A DNA stretch of 64,000 bases, from positions 37,032,130 through 37,096,129 of the forward strand of contig OZ022261.1 in the NCBI GenBank assembly GCA_963978905.1, in the 5' to 3' direction. The notes under the pieces were generated by a model. It was not told the origin of the DNA. It searched no databases and saw nothing but the letters and a program-made list of their open reading frames with translations. This DNA comes from Trichostrongylus colubriformis. Its lineage: Eukaryota > Nematoda > Chromadorea > Rhabditida > Trichostrongylidae. A program made the translations under genes and the position numbers. This document shows, in pieces, positions 51,013 through 61,278 of the stretch; within the stretch, counting starts at the first letter, position 1, and each line of letters begins with the position of its first letter.

Positions 51013-51332
51013 CAACATACATCGTCACCTGATTTCCTTTATTACCGCTGCCATTTTGGTAGCGCCTATCGTCGCGTCACGCTAAGCTCTCACAACCACT
51101 ATTTATTGAGGTGGAATTTACCGCAGAACATCCTGCTCGCTACCTTCTTGAACTCGGTCATTCTGCTCTCTTCCATCATACTCGTCGTCTGAGTTCCTTA
51201 ATTTCCGCTCCCACTTTTGCGATTTCGACTGTTTTGAGCTGAAAGCTCTAAATATTGTACGTATAAAGAGCTACAGATATGAAAAATACAAATATTGTGC
51301 AACATAAGCAGAAAAATCAGGACAAAAGAAGT
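51013..51332 (-). repeat. 320-bp duplication, copy 1 (frameshifted exon)
   Basis: Matches 51597-51921 in the same orientation, about 585-590 bp apart. Shared text includes CCTGATTTCCTTTATTACCG, GCGTCACGCTAAGCTCTCAC, GAGCTACAGATATGAAAAAT and CAAATATTGTGCAACAT. The coiled-coil exon in this copy has lost one base. Confidence 0.85.
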
Positions 51333-51596
51333 GAAAACCCTTCCTTCCGATACCTTTGAAGATGATAACCTTACATTTGACAACAACCTTACTAAACTAA
51401 AGAATCAAGAAGCACGGAAAGGTAACACAAGAAAAGGTACTTGATGGAGACGGTCGACCTCCTTCCTCTGCTGCTCAATCATCTTGTTGTCGGGTCGCAG
51501 CTTCAACTGCGCCTTCACCTGATGCACTTCACTTTCCGCACTGGACAGCTTCTGTGATATGACTTCAAACTTCTTTTCAACTGCTTTCTTTGCTTC

Positions 51597-51921
51597 TTGC
51601 ACAACATGCATCGTCGCCTGATTTCCTTTATTACCGCTGCCATTTTGGTAGCGCCTATCGTCGCGTCACGCTAAGCTCTCACAACCACTATTTATTGAGA
51701 AGGAATTTACCGCAGAACGTCCTGCTCGCTACCTTCTTGAACTCGGGCATTCTGCTCTCTTCCATCATAGATCGTCGTTTGAATTCCTTAATTTCCGTTC
51801 CCAATTTAGCGACTTCGACTGTTTTACGCTGAAAGTGCAAAATATTGTACATGTGAAGAGCTACAGATATGAAAAATACAAATATTGTGCAACATGAGCA
51901 GAAAAGTCAGGATAAAAGAAT
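51597..51921 (-). repeat. 320-bp duplication, copy 2 (intact exon)
   Basis: The partner of 51013-51332. Its exon at 51828-51733 keeps the reading frame and both splice signals. Confidence 0.85.
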
Positions 51922-52479
51922 AAGAGAAAAGGAATATAAATGATAAGCAATAAATTAGCAAGGTTAAAGGAGAACAAGTTAGAAAGAAAAGTAATTTAGG
52001 CCCACGAAGCGAATTCGAAAAGACACGTTTGATCTCAGCCCAGAATACGTACCTGTGAACTGGAGCGCGGTTATATCTGTTAATACTGTGAGAATGATAT
52101 CCTTGCAGTTGTGTGGTACATTTGTAGTAATGACTAATATCCACGAGGAACTGAAACAGATAGTTCAATGAGTAGATTGTCTGATGAGGAAAGCATAGAG
52201 GAGAGGATTTGTTTACACCAAGTGGAAGAAGTTTGGAGAATTATAGTGAGAGAGTTGCATTCTATAAACCATTTAACTAGATTGGTAACGTTTCTGTGGC
52301 TACCGATCAAGCCATATTTGTATGCCATAATAATGTTATTAAAAATACATTTAACAATATTGGCAACAATCATATTCTCCGGATACTTATTATATCCTCC
52401 GAATATTATTGTGTATGAGTATAGCTTTCATTTCTTTCAACTTTTGTAGTGTGTTAAGTGAAAATTAGTGAATAAAAGT

Positions 52480-53410
52480 GATAGTTACATGTATTTGAAA
52501 TTCTTGGGGTTCCTATATAAAACCGAAACTTCGGTGTTAGCAGATATATTTGTCTCATAGTGTGGAAACCTAATAACATTGAAGCTGAAGTCATCTGCTG
52601 TTTTGTTATAAATGGTAGTTATCTTAGTATTATTCACTGAAATAGTCATGTTTAAGTAACTGTTTTTGTTTCTATCGTGTGTGTCTTTTTTTATATTTCC
52701 AATGTGTTATTATACCTACTTTCTTTCTTCTTGATTGTGTATCACTAACAGATCTTCCATGTATCCGAATGGAACAAACAACCTGCTACTGTTGTATTTT
52801 GTAAATTCAGCGAAATTAAATTCCTTAACATATAAAGTAAGATCAGCTGAAAAAGGACTGAAACTACCTCCGCGCGGAACACCTACACTTTTTGAAAAAT
52901 TGAATTTCCAAATACGCAAAAACTGTTACGTAACAGGTACTCTCATAAGGTCGAGGAGGTCGTAGACGTTGTAGTATCTATAGCTATTTTTTATTTTCTT
53001 CCCATCAGTATACAATACGTTGTATCCATTGGAAGCTATAAAATTGAGTGGCATCGATGAAGCACACTTTAACAATTCACCTATGTTTCTAATGATTACA
53101 TGTTGTTTGAAACTAGTAAACATATCCGTGAAATCTGCGGTGTAAATCTTAACGTTGTTATGACTAATGCATATTACTGAGTTCCTTACTAATGTTTATT
53201 TCACTAATTGCCCAGTAGGCTTTATTAGTTCTGTTTCTTTCTTGTGTTATTCTAACATAAGTCATAAAATGTCGTTTAATACATGAAAAAATTTCATGTA
53301 GCCCCTTAGCCAGAGGCTTTATATTACTGTTACAAGCTCCTTAATAATTCTGAGTTTGAGTGGGTTCTTATGCAGTTTAGGAAGTGCATAAATAGCTGGT
53401 AATTCGGCTG
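52480..53410 (-). pseudogene. Decayed Penelope-like reverse transcriptase
   Basis: Minus-strand fragments in different frames follow reverse-transcriptase order. 53405-53337 reads PAIYALPKLHKNPLKLRIIK, with the LPK-x-HK signature of Penelope-like elements. 53160-52926 starts YTADFTDMFTS, matching the first catalytic Asp block. 52919-52716 has GVPRGGSFSPFSADLTL and GYMEDLLVI, the latter the active-site YxDD with the first Asp now Glu. 52649-52488 reads IYNKTADDFSFNVIRF, a thumb-like block. Stops and frameshifts separate the blocks, so it cannot be active. No GIY-YIG endonuclease was recognised; a minus-strand frame at 52373-52134 may be its eroded 3' part. The reverse-transcriptase call is firm, the Penelope assignment less so. 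Confidence 0.7.
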
Positions 53411-54966
53411 CTGTATCGGCCTATAGCCCATTACGAATGCGGAAGAATTCCTGATTTAATATTAATGTATATTTATTGCTATCTGGTATATGTATTAGTA
53501 GTTAGTTGATGAATGAATTACTTAATACTGAAAACTGAATGATCGTGATCAGTATCAAGGTTACGCCTATATAACAGTTTGAACGAATTAGGTGAAGAAA
53601 AGTTGTTGCATCAATTTGGTGTCCATATTCTGCGCAGCTCACGACTTCTGGGCTAGTGAAGGGGAAATGCTGAATTCATACCACCTAATGGTATATTATT
53701 TATATGTGGAATATCCATACCGACTGAGTTATCAAACCGTAGTAAGTTTTGATGCTAAACAAGACGTGCTTTTGTGGAGACAGGGAACCAACAGGAGAGC
53801 GATTGTCGTTGGCCGGCTTTGTTGTGGGACGGGCCACGCATGAGGTTTTCATCGACAATCCATCAGGCTCAAGGAAACACTATTCCTTTGGTCGTTTTGG
53901 AAGCGCGAAGTGCGGACAACGTATCAATAATCCATACAATCTGATTCCTATTGGCGGGGTGCTTTTTTATAAATCTTTCGGAATCTTTACGTGAAGTTCA
54001 ACCTAACTATTGCTTTCAGATGTGAACTCAGTAATCCCCTCAGTAGACCAGCTTCTGAAATCTCTTCAGTAGTCTAGCTTCTGGAAATCCCCTCAGTAGT
54101 CCAGCTTCTGGGAAGCGGTGGAGTTACCTTTACAGTTTTGCACTGTACGTTTGTACGGGCAGAATTTTCCCGCACTTCCCTGATTTGATAGTGCGTGCGT
54201 CCGCGATGCGTGCTATTGGCCCGGCCCAAACCGGAATGAGAAATATGGTCGGGTAGTGAAGTGCTGCTACTATAATCAAAGATAAGATTCTCAGAAACGG
54301 AAGGAATCGGGTCAAATCAAATGACCGGTTGCTTTATGGGGACGCCTCATCAAATGAGTGTGGATGGCGGAGACAAGTAAGTTGAGTAGGAATTGTAGTC
54401 GTTGGAGGTTAATTGATACGTCTAGTACAGTTGGTGTCGGTTGAGAATCAATCGGAGTGAAACCTGGGCGTAACTCTAAGTCTCAAATGAGGTCACACCC
54501 CAGGTGCCTGCGAGATGATTAAGTGCACATAACCTGTGTATTATGTGCCATAGGTAACTTAAATTACGTGAGAGAGTGTGCGGTTAGTTCTGGTGGAATA
54601 CCAGAACATAAGTGACATACCTCAAGGGATTAGATTGCATGTTTCGGTTCTCAAGTGAAAGGCTTCTTGTAAAGTTACCGTAATTCTATTAAATGGTGGA
54701 ATGACTTATTTACAATAATATCATAACTGTGCGTGCTTATGAGAGTTTTCTTTAGCAGCTCCTTTAAACGGGGTGTACTATGTTGATGTAAACGAAGCTC
54801 CTTCCTTCCCCAAACTTCGTTGTGAAACCGAACATTCGGTTCGGAATCGTTCCTCCATATCGTCTCCTCACCTTCATGGATTGTCTCGACTGTGCTGGGA
54901 TATGATTTTATGTGCACTGATCAATAAAACCTCCCATTCGTTGCTTACTGTACGATACCTTTCCAG
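53411..54966. other. Non-coding DNA with a repeat-derived segment
   Basis: 53770-53875 resembles two parts of the hAT element (minus-strand reading MKTSCVARPTTKPANDN). A three-copy tandem lies at 54035-54113. No host gene is supported before the exon at 54967. Confidence 0.45.
54035..54113 (+). repeat. Three-copy tandem repeat (about 29 bp)
   Basis: CTCAGTAGACCAGCTTCTG, TTCAGTAGTCTAGCTTCTGG and CTCAGTAGTCCAGCTTCTGG follow one another, each preceded by a TCCC/TCT-type spacer. Preceded by a partial CTCAGTAATCCC. Confidence 0.85.
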
Positions 54967-55172
54967 AAGATGGAGGTTTCGACAGTGACTCACAGTGCGC
55001 AGGGGTGATCCCCGTAAAATTCGGCCACTGTTGTCCGTCGTGTCAATTGGCCGAATCGCAGCATGTTCCTACGCGATCGAATCGATTCGCGCTCCTCGTG
55101 AAATCGGCCGTTCAGTCGATGGAGTGTTCCTCGATGTCCTCGCCCCCAATCACATCGCCCAGCAGAACTCAA
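54967..55172 (+). CDS. Probable exon of a Cys-rich secreted or receptor protein (VWC-like end)
   Basis: Follows GATACCTTTCCAG and is open for 68 codons to CAA before GTGCGT; without splicing it reads to a stop at 55208. It encodes DGGFDSDSQCAGVIPVKFGH then CCPSC. A Cys about ten residues before a C-C-P-x-C motif is the usual end of a von Willebrand factor C (chordin-type) domain. After it comes a Ser/Pro-rich polar stretch (CSSMSSPPITSPSRT). Entry phase is 1. I could not find the exon with the first half of the domain, so the assignment rests on one short motif. The minus strand is open over part of the same span but has poorer splice context. Confidence 0.4.
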
Positions 55173-55398
55173 GTGCGTTCCTCGTCACTATGTTCTTTCG
55201 TTCGATAATGCATTTGTGATAGTATCAGCCACCATATGCAAGAATATTCCCAGCAAACATTTCGTTTTGGAAGATCGGAAGGGCGCTGGACCTTTTATCA
55301 CCAGTGATCTGCGATCGATGATGACACAGTCACTTGCAAAAAAACCCCTTGGAAAAAATGCTCATATTTCCGCAACTCATCATTAACAAATCTTTTCC

Positions 55399-55648
55399 GG
55401 GTCAATTCAAGTCGGGGGGGGGGGGGGGGGGGAGACGCAACTTTGCGTCAAGGTCGAAGCTCCTTTCCCTCCCTAGGCTTGGGCTAAAATTGATATTCTC
55501 TCCTTCCACATGAAAAAGCATCTGTCAAAGCATAGGTTTCATCTGCTTTAGCCTAAGCCTAGGGAGGGAAAGAAGCTCGACGTCGATGAAAATTTGACGC
55601 AAAGTTGCGTCTCCCCCCCCCCCCCCCCCCCCCGACTTGAATTGACCC
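55399..55648. mobile_element. Poly-G/poly-C capped MITE, copy 2
   Basis: Starts GGGTCAATTCAAGTC followed by about 19 G, and ends with about 23 C followed by GACTTGAATTGACCC. Inner text GAGACGCAACTTTGCGTC and its inverse GACGCAAAGTTGCGTCTC pair exactly, and GAAGCTCCTTTCCCTCCCTAGGCTT pairs with its inverse. About 250 bp. CTTTTCC lies on both sides, a possible target duplication with one extra C. The partner is at 37975-38209. Confidence 0.85.
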
Positions 55649-58600
55649 CCTTTTCCATTTACGGCATTCGTTGATTCTACATCCATTGCCAATTTCGTGG
55701 AGTCGTTGTTTCTATCATTTCATTTCATAACGCTAAACAATTTTTGATCCCATCTTTTTCGAATCATTGAATTCGAAGCAGCAACTGTTTTTTATACTAA
55801 CAGTCACCATTTCTAATTTTCTGATCTCCTTGTTTGATTTCGCGCACGTCAACCTGTTAATTCCTGACTTCTGTAATAAGTGGGGGCTTATTGCCTGTAA
55901 AGTTCGCATCCGAAAGGGTTCGGAATGATATTTCACTAGAGTGGTTCTAAGTAAAACAATACCACGATACCTCCAAGCGCAATTAGTTGTTATCCTCGGC
56001 TCCATGACTTACATTAGTTTTTCTCCCTCGCTTCCGTTTTCCCAAGGTGTTATTTAAACATCCTGAACAAGTACTCCGCAGCTGTTTCACTTTTCATATT
56101 GTTTTTTCATCATATTATCCGTGTTAGTCATCACTGCAGCGGTAGTGCTGGTCTGTGATGGAGACTGCGACATAGCACCAATAGCAAACACCGCGGCTAT
56201 GCCCTCCTTTAACTCCATCTTCGTACAATTTCACCAGTATGCGCGATAATGTTCAATTAGTCGATCACCTGTCAAATGACATTATATTGTGGCCAGTGTT
56301 TTTGGGTATGAAGCATCACGTAAGAAAAGCCAGCGCCATGGCTAAGAAAATTATCACTTAATCGACTTCTATTTTTAGCATTATCGCTGCTTTGAGGTAA
56401 AACTTCAGGTAATCCACTGTGGATAGGTTTTTGATGAGGTTTATTCCTAGCGAAAAATCCGTACAAACTTCTGCAGCGGATGGTGTTCTAAATTTCGGAT
56501 GCGAAATGATGTGGACTGAAAGCCAAAATTGTTCGCATCTAGTTATCATTTCATAATAGTCACGTACTTCCCTCTTTACATGGGAAATGACATGCTCCTG
56601 CGGTGTATGGGAAGGAGGGGATAAATCGTGCACGGTTCGCGATAGCGAATCACAGACGTCACTTGTACGCTCGGCTGGATAAGTATAACAGGCAACCGTG
56701 TTTTGCATCGTTCTCCAATAATTCTCTGGAAAGTAAAAGATTGTGCCTGAATCATGTCATTTCACAAGGCTGGTAGAAAAATCTAAGATGGTCTAGGATG
56801 ATTTTCTCAGTTTTGTTCATATTTGTGAAAGTTAATAAAACTTTGTTCAAAACTATCTCTCGAAATAGTGGAAATTGCTTGTTATTACAATGCATTTGGA
56901 TATGTATCATACAGGCGTCACCACAGGCGAACGCTTGTATGAAAATATTTCTCGTTTTATGGAATCATGGAATCGTCAGTGGTGAGCGATCGGTTATGGT
57001 CTTGACTTCACTGTTTACGGCAATACATGGCTCTAGTATTACATTCAGATAATCAATCAACTGCTTCGGCTTTTGCTGTTCATTTCATCTCACTATTCGA
57101 CGTAGTTCATTTCGTTTAGCTCTGAAAAAAAGCATACTGGGAGGAATTCTGCGCTGATAGTCATTAGTATCTCATTTTCTGTTCGGCTTGGCTTCACTGA
57201 AAAAAGTCCTCGTTTGTCGATGCTGCTCAATGTGTCTCAATTTGACAAGTAGCTTGTCGTTTCCAGTATAAAGGGCGCATAGTTTCAGTAGTCCCGCGGA
57301 AGTGATTCGTTTTCAGCGATAACTTTGCCTAATTGGCCATATTTGTGGTAGCTCCACCTATATATAACGCTTTTAATTATTTTCTGTCTTGGAATAACTT
57401 TCATGAACAATCCTTTATTGAAGTTTTGTCACAAAAGTACAAAAACAAGCTATTCTGATGCGAAGAACTCAGCAGGGTTTTTGTGAAAATGTAAACTACC
57501 TCAAGTGGCTCAATTTCCCCCGCACGATCTGCGGCCTCCTGTTCTCCTTCTGAAAATCATTTCTCACAATTTGCCTTTGGTGTGCCCCCTTTTCTCAGCA
57601 ACTATTATCAAATCCATTGTGAAAGGCGTTAGAGGCGCATTCTTTCCCAAGGATCGGTCCTATAAAGGGTTCCAGAACACTTGTCCTAGGGTCAGCCTTG
57701 ATCCACGTAATTGATGAGGTGTGAGGTTTAACTTACTCTAATGTTTTCGACGCGAAACCTTGCCGAAGATATTTTTTACGTTTATGAAATCAGACCATAG
57801 CATTCATTGGTACTGAAAGCCAATCTTCAACTGAACGTATGATAGATGGGAATAATCCGTTAGGTGACATGTTGCCGATGGAATTTCATTGATCTTGTGT
57901 TTGAAAAATGGTCGGCATCTTCTATCTTGCTGGCAATCTCACAGCACCCGATGAATAAATTTAATCTGTTTAACATGTTTGCATTTCATCCGAATAAGAT
58001 GTTCTTTGATACGTCAACGTATGAAATATAGTCTCCTGCTTGCCGAGGCCAAACACATATGTCATGTTAGTAACCCTCCATAGCTCCATGACGCACTGAG
58101 GCGGAGCCCAGATTCCTTCACTTTTCGCACGCGCACTGCGTGCCTAAGGAACGGCTGCCGCCAGTCGCGATGCATTGTTTCGGCTACTTCAAACATTTGC
58201 ATTTTTCATTCTTACCACTTGGAATATTTTGTGAAACTTATTGCGATACTAAATTGTTACTGTTAGGAATGCAATTTGCTGTACTCCTGTTAAAATTGGA
58301 TTTTTTGTTTGATGCTTCTGGAGTATAAAAATAATGAGAAGTCATTAATCCTGACTAATTTCTTGGTGAACTAAAAGGCACACACTACTTCTTCATTTCT
58401 GCTTTATCCTTGGGGACTCTCGACTATGCACTAATTTTGCATTGTTCATGTGCCATTTTTCAAGAGCACGAACATGCTTCATTGTGTAATAAATATAACA
58501 TATTGGTGCAACCAATCACAGACGTCGGCAAAAACGTTAACATATTAGTGCAACCAACTACAGTCGTTTGATGAGCATGCTGTGATCGCGCGTTCATAGA

Positions 58601-58969
58601 TGCTGGGCGTCATACATGAGAGATATACCTATTTAAGGCATACATTTTTATTTCTCTACTTTATCATATTATCTGTTCTTGTTGGATTTTACAATGTTGT
58701 CGATGGCCACCATCGTCTCACGTAGGCGGGATCTCAACATCGATGATAATTTCGGTACGTTGATTGATTTTAGTGAAAACAAGTTACAAAACGTACTGTA
58801 TTTTTGCTTTTTCCGTGATGAACTGGTTTTGGGACTGAAGAGTATCAGTGCTACCACCATTACGTGCTGTGTCAGTAGTCCTTTATCATCTGTCCGCGCA
58901 CTACCCGGTGGGAAGGGATGCGTAGCGGGAAGTTTACATGATCACGCCCGTATCAGACAACTGTGCAAG
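55649..58969. other. Gene-poor DNA with one exon candidate
   Basis: Apart from the minus-strand frame at 56358-56708, nothing could be supported. A 42-bp period duplication (AACATATT-G/A-GTGCAACCAA) occurs at 58497-58570. Confidence 0.4.
56358..56708 (-). CDS. Possible coding exon (unrecognised)
   Basis: A 116-codon frame with protein-like composition: it starts MQNTVACYTYPAERTSDVCD, then a charged predicted helix (HVKREVRDYYEMITRCEQFW), then a hydrophobic end. No domain is recognised. An internal CTTTCAG (about 56521) could be an acceptor, so the true exon may be shorter. The opposite strand has no long frame here, which slightly favours this reading. Confidence 0.25.
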   Translation of the reverse strand: MQNTVACYTYPAERTSDVCDSLSRTVHDLSPPSHTPQEHVISHVKREVRDYYEMITRCEQFWLSVHIISHPKFRTPSAAEVCTDFSLGINLIKNLSTVDYLKFYLKAAIMLKIEVD

Positions 58970-59268
58970 CAGGGTCAAGCGTTGCGTAAAACTTTGGAGA
59001 GAAAACGATTCCCCTCACTTCAAACCGACCGCCTCATATGACACCCTTCCTCGGGATGTACTCCCTGGAAAAGGTCGTCAATCGATAGTCATTGCAGTAT
59101 TACCACCTAGTACAAAGTACAAAGTATGGATGATATATGACGATATTGGCCAGCCATCGGCATACGGCTTGAAAATCGCTTTCAAAAAAACGACCTCCCT
59201 TCAATCAACCCAAGGACACGGTCCACTCGGCCCCCTCCCTTGGAATACTTCAACCCCTTTTGACCCTG
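58970..59268. mobile_element. Possible small hAT-like MITE (about 300 bp)
   Basis: Starts CAGGGTCAAGCG, the same 12 bases as the hAT element at 45274, and ends TTTTGACCCTG, the inverse of CAGGGTCAAAA. Pairing of the ends stops after about 9 bases and no 8-bp duplication is evident, so this may be a decayed relative or a chance match. Confidence 0.3.
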
Positions 59269-60904
59269 TGGAAGTCCTGGTTTTCGAGGTGCTACTAGAG
59301 TTGGCGAGGGCCGCTCGACATAAGCATGAACCGCGCCCAAGTTCCGCTCGATGGTGTTCTGAAGGTTATTCCATGCTTGCATATTGCTAACATAACAAAA
59401 AATCGAATAACCTTAACTTCTAGGGTATATTGCGAAAAAGTCGCTTCAATTTGACTAAAGAAGCATTTACTCGTATTTGCGTAAGCCTAGAGGGAGGGAA
59501 TTCCTTCCCCCATGTTTGGTCTAACACGAATAGAAAAAACTGAATCCCTTTATCAGGATGGTTTCTTTGTGACATTCGAACACGACTCGGTTAGGCCGCG
59601 TTCATACTTAGCGCTGGCAGGGGGTGTGCGTTCACAGGCAGCGAGGCAGTGGCGGGAGGGAGCATGCAGAGACGACGCAGGCAGCGAGGCAGGGTAGCGT
59701 AGGCGGAGAAACAGAGACCCGCAGATATAACCTGCCTCCAGTATCAGAGTCTGGACGCGGACTTAGCGCCATACCTCTATGTGCTCTAGCCATGATGTTA
59801 GAGACGCAGGGACCAATGGACTGACTTCCTTAACTCCAGTGGCGCCCTTTTCCGGTTGCAACACGATCTCTGAAAGACGGTGTGGTGGTTTTTTGGAGTG
59901 TGATTTTTGCATCCTTTTCTGCTAAGATGGTGGCGTTAGTGTTGTGGCTTACCAGATCTTCTTGCATCGCTTCGCCTCTTTTCACGAACCTTGAGTAAGG
60001 TTTCTGCCGCCCAGCTTTCTCAACTCTATACACGCTTGCGGTCATAACTACTTAAACATGGTCCAGTGGATTACACCAGTTGATACCTACACAGCGGTAT
60101 ATTTAGGTACGTTCTTACTTTGGTTTTCATCATCAGTGATTCTAAAAAAGGGTGAAGCACAAGGGCCGAGAGTCTTCTATTGAAGACATTTTCGGGTTTT
60201 GAATCGTTACACTGATCAAATGGTTTTGGTGGCCAAGGATAGTTTTTTGTGGGTAATTTGGTAATAGTAAAGGGTGAGATTTCGGTTTCTGTTCGCCTGT
60301 GGTATGCGCGAGTTGCTGCACACCAGGGCGCGGTTTGTGTTTGCGTAACCGGCGTGGAAGGGATTATGGCTTTGATATTGATCATTCCTTCCTTCCCTTT
60401 TTTCTGAGCTGCCAAGCAGTGTGGGGTGGAAAAAGCCGTTGTAGAAATGTCCTTACCACTGGGCTGTCTGTGTTTGTGTTAGAACACCGGCTGGATTCAG
60501 TTTCTAGGTCACACACCTATGGCTGGTATGATTTTTGAACGCATGATTAAAGCTTTCTTTCTTTTTTCCTATTCTATAAGACTATTCTCGGATTATTTGA
60601 ACCAGCTCGTAGAACACCTCTGGTGATGAGTCATCATCGGCCTACTGCTCTGTTGCACTGTCGTATCACAATCGCTCGCCGTCATTTCCGTTGCACCTTA
60701 TTCACTGCATAACCAAGTATTCGAGAAATGCCTTTCCTACAGGAAACTCGTTCTGCTACAGAGTTCCGAACTAATTCACTCCCCTAGTGCTTTGAAAAAA
60801 TTGTACATTTCCGAAGTAATTCAATTGTTATCTGTGCCACTTATATTAACGTATACTAAAATCGTACTGTGAACATTATATTTCACGAGTAGGAATTCAT
60901 ATAG
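59269..60904. other. Non-coding DNA before the retrotransposon
   Basis: No gene is supported. A purine-rich CAGCGAGGCAG-type segment lies at 59625-59710 with GCAGCGAGGCAG repeated at 59639 and 59681. Confidence 0.4.
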
Positions 60905-61066
60905 TGTCGCGGCCAACGCGACCCTTCATCAGCCTCCTCGCGGCGCCCCGCCTCCTTATGCTTGGCTTTTCTGCTCATGTAGTTACCGCGATCGGCGGTC
61001 AATAAATCGGCTTGTCATTCCCACTGAACCGCATCGTATCATCGTAAAAGTGCCGAAGCTGGCACA
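60905..61066 (+). repeat. Probable 5' LTR of the Bel/Pao element
   Basis: Proposed from TGTCGCGGCC at 60905 to GGCACA at 61066, the TG...CA rule, just before the primer-binding site. An AATAAA at 61001-61006 sits about 60 bp before the end, as a polyadenylation signal should. The upstream limit is a guess because the 3' LTR is outside the window. Confidence 0.55.
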
Positions 61067-61070
61067 ATTT

Positions 61071-61083
61071 TGGTGCATCAACC
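61071..61083 (+). other. Primer-binding site
   Basis: TGGTGCATCAACC begins with the TGG that pairs with a tRNA 3' CCA, four bases after the proposed LTR end. The tRNA species was not determined. Confidence 0.6.
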
Positions 61084-61278
61084 GCACGACTTTCTCGTGT
61101 TGCCCGCTTACTACTTCCTGCCAAAGCCGGAGTAGTAACCCAGGCTTGTGATCAGGCTGCAGCCCATCACGTTACTAACCAGTGACAACTGGTAGCACCA
61201 AAGCGTTCACCTTGCAGGTAGACAATTCCCTCGCAAAGGAATAAATCGGTCACCTAAACGGGTCAAAGAAATCTAATC

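Larger units (their letters stand above)
50235..51828 (-). pseudogene. Duplicated coiled-coil exons, partly broken
   Basis: Several minus-strand blocks encode Lys/Glu/Gln-rich helical sequence. 51828-51733 follows CTTTCAG, is 32 codons in phase 0 and ends before GTAGCG (starts RKTVEVAKLGTEIKEF). 51611-51423 reads QEAKKAVEKKFEVISQKL and on to EQQRKEVDRLHQ. 51238-51144 is a copy of the first exon with one base lost, so it is frameshifted. 50775-50700 and 50580-50490 carry related RRQLETTEV / RRQLKTTKV text. About 50320-50237 reads KKTQMKKASNDLERRYKI before CTGTGAGC. The pattern suggests a coiled-coil protein gene whose exons were duplicated and eroded; it may still hold expressed exons. No specific family is recognised. 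Confidence 0.4.
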
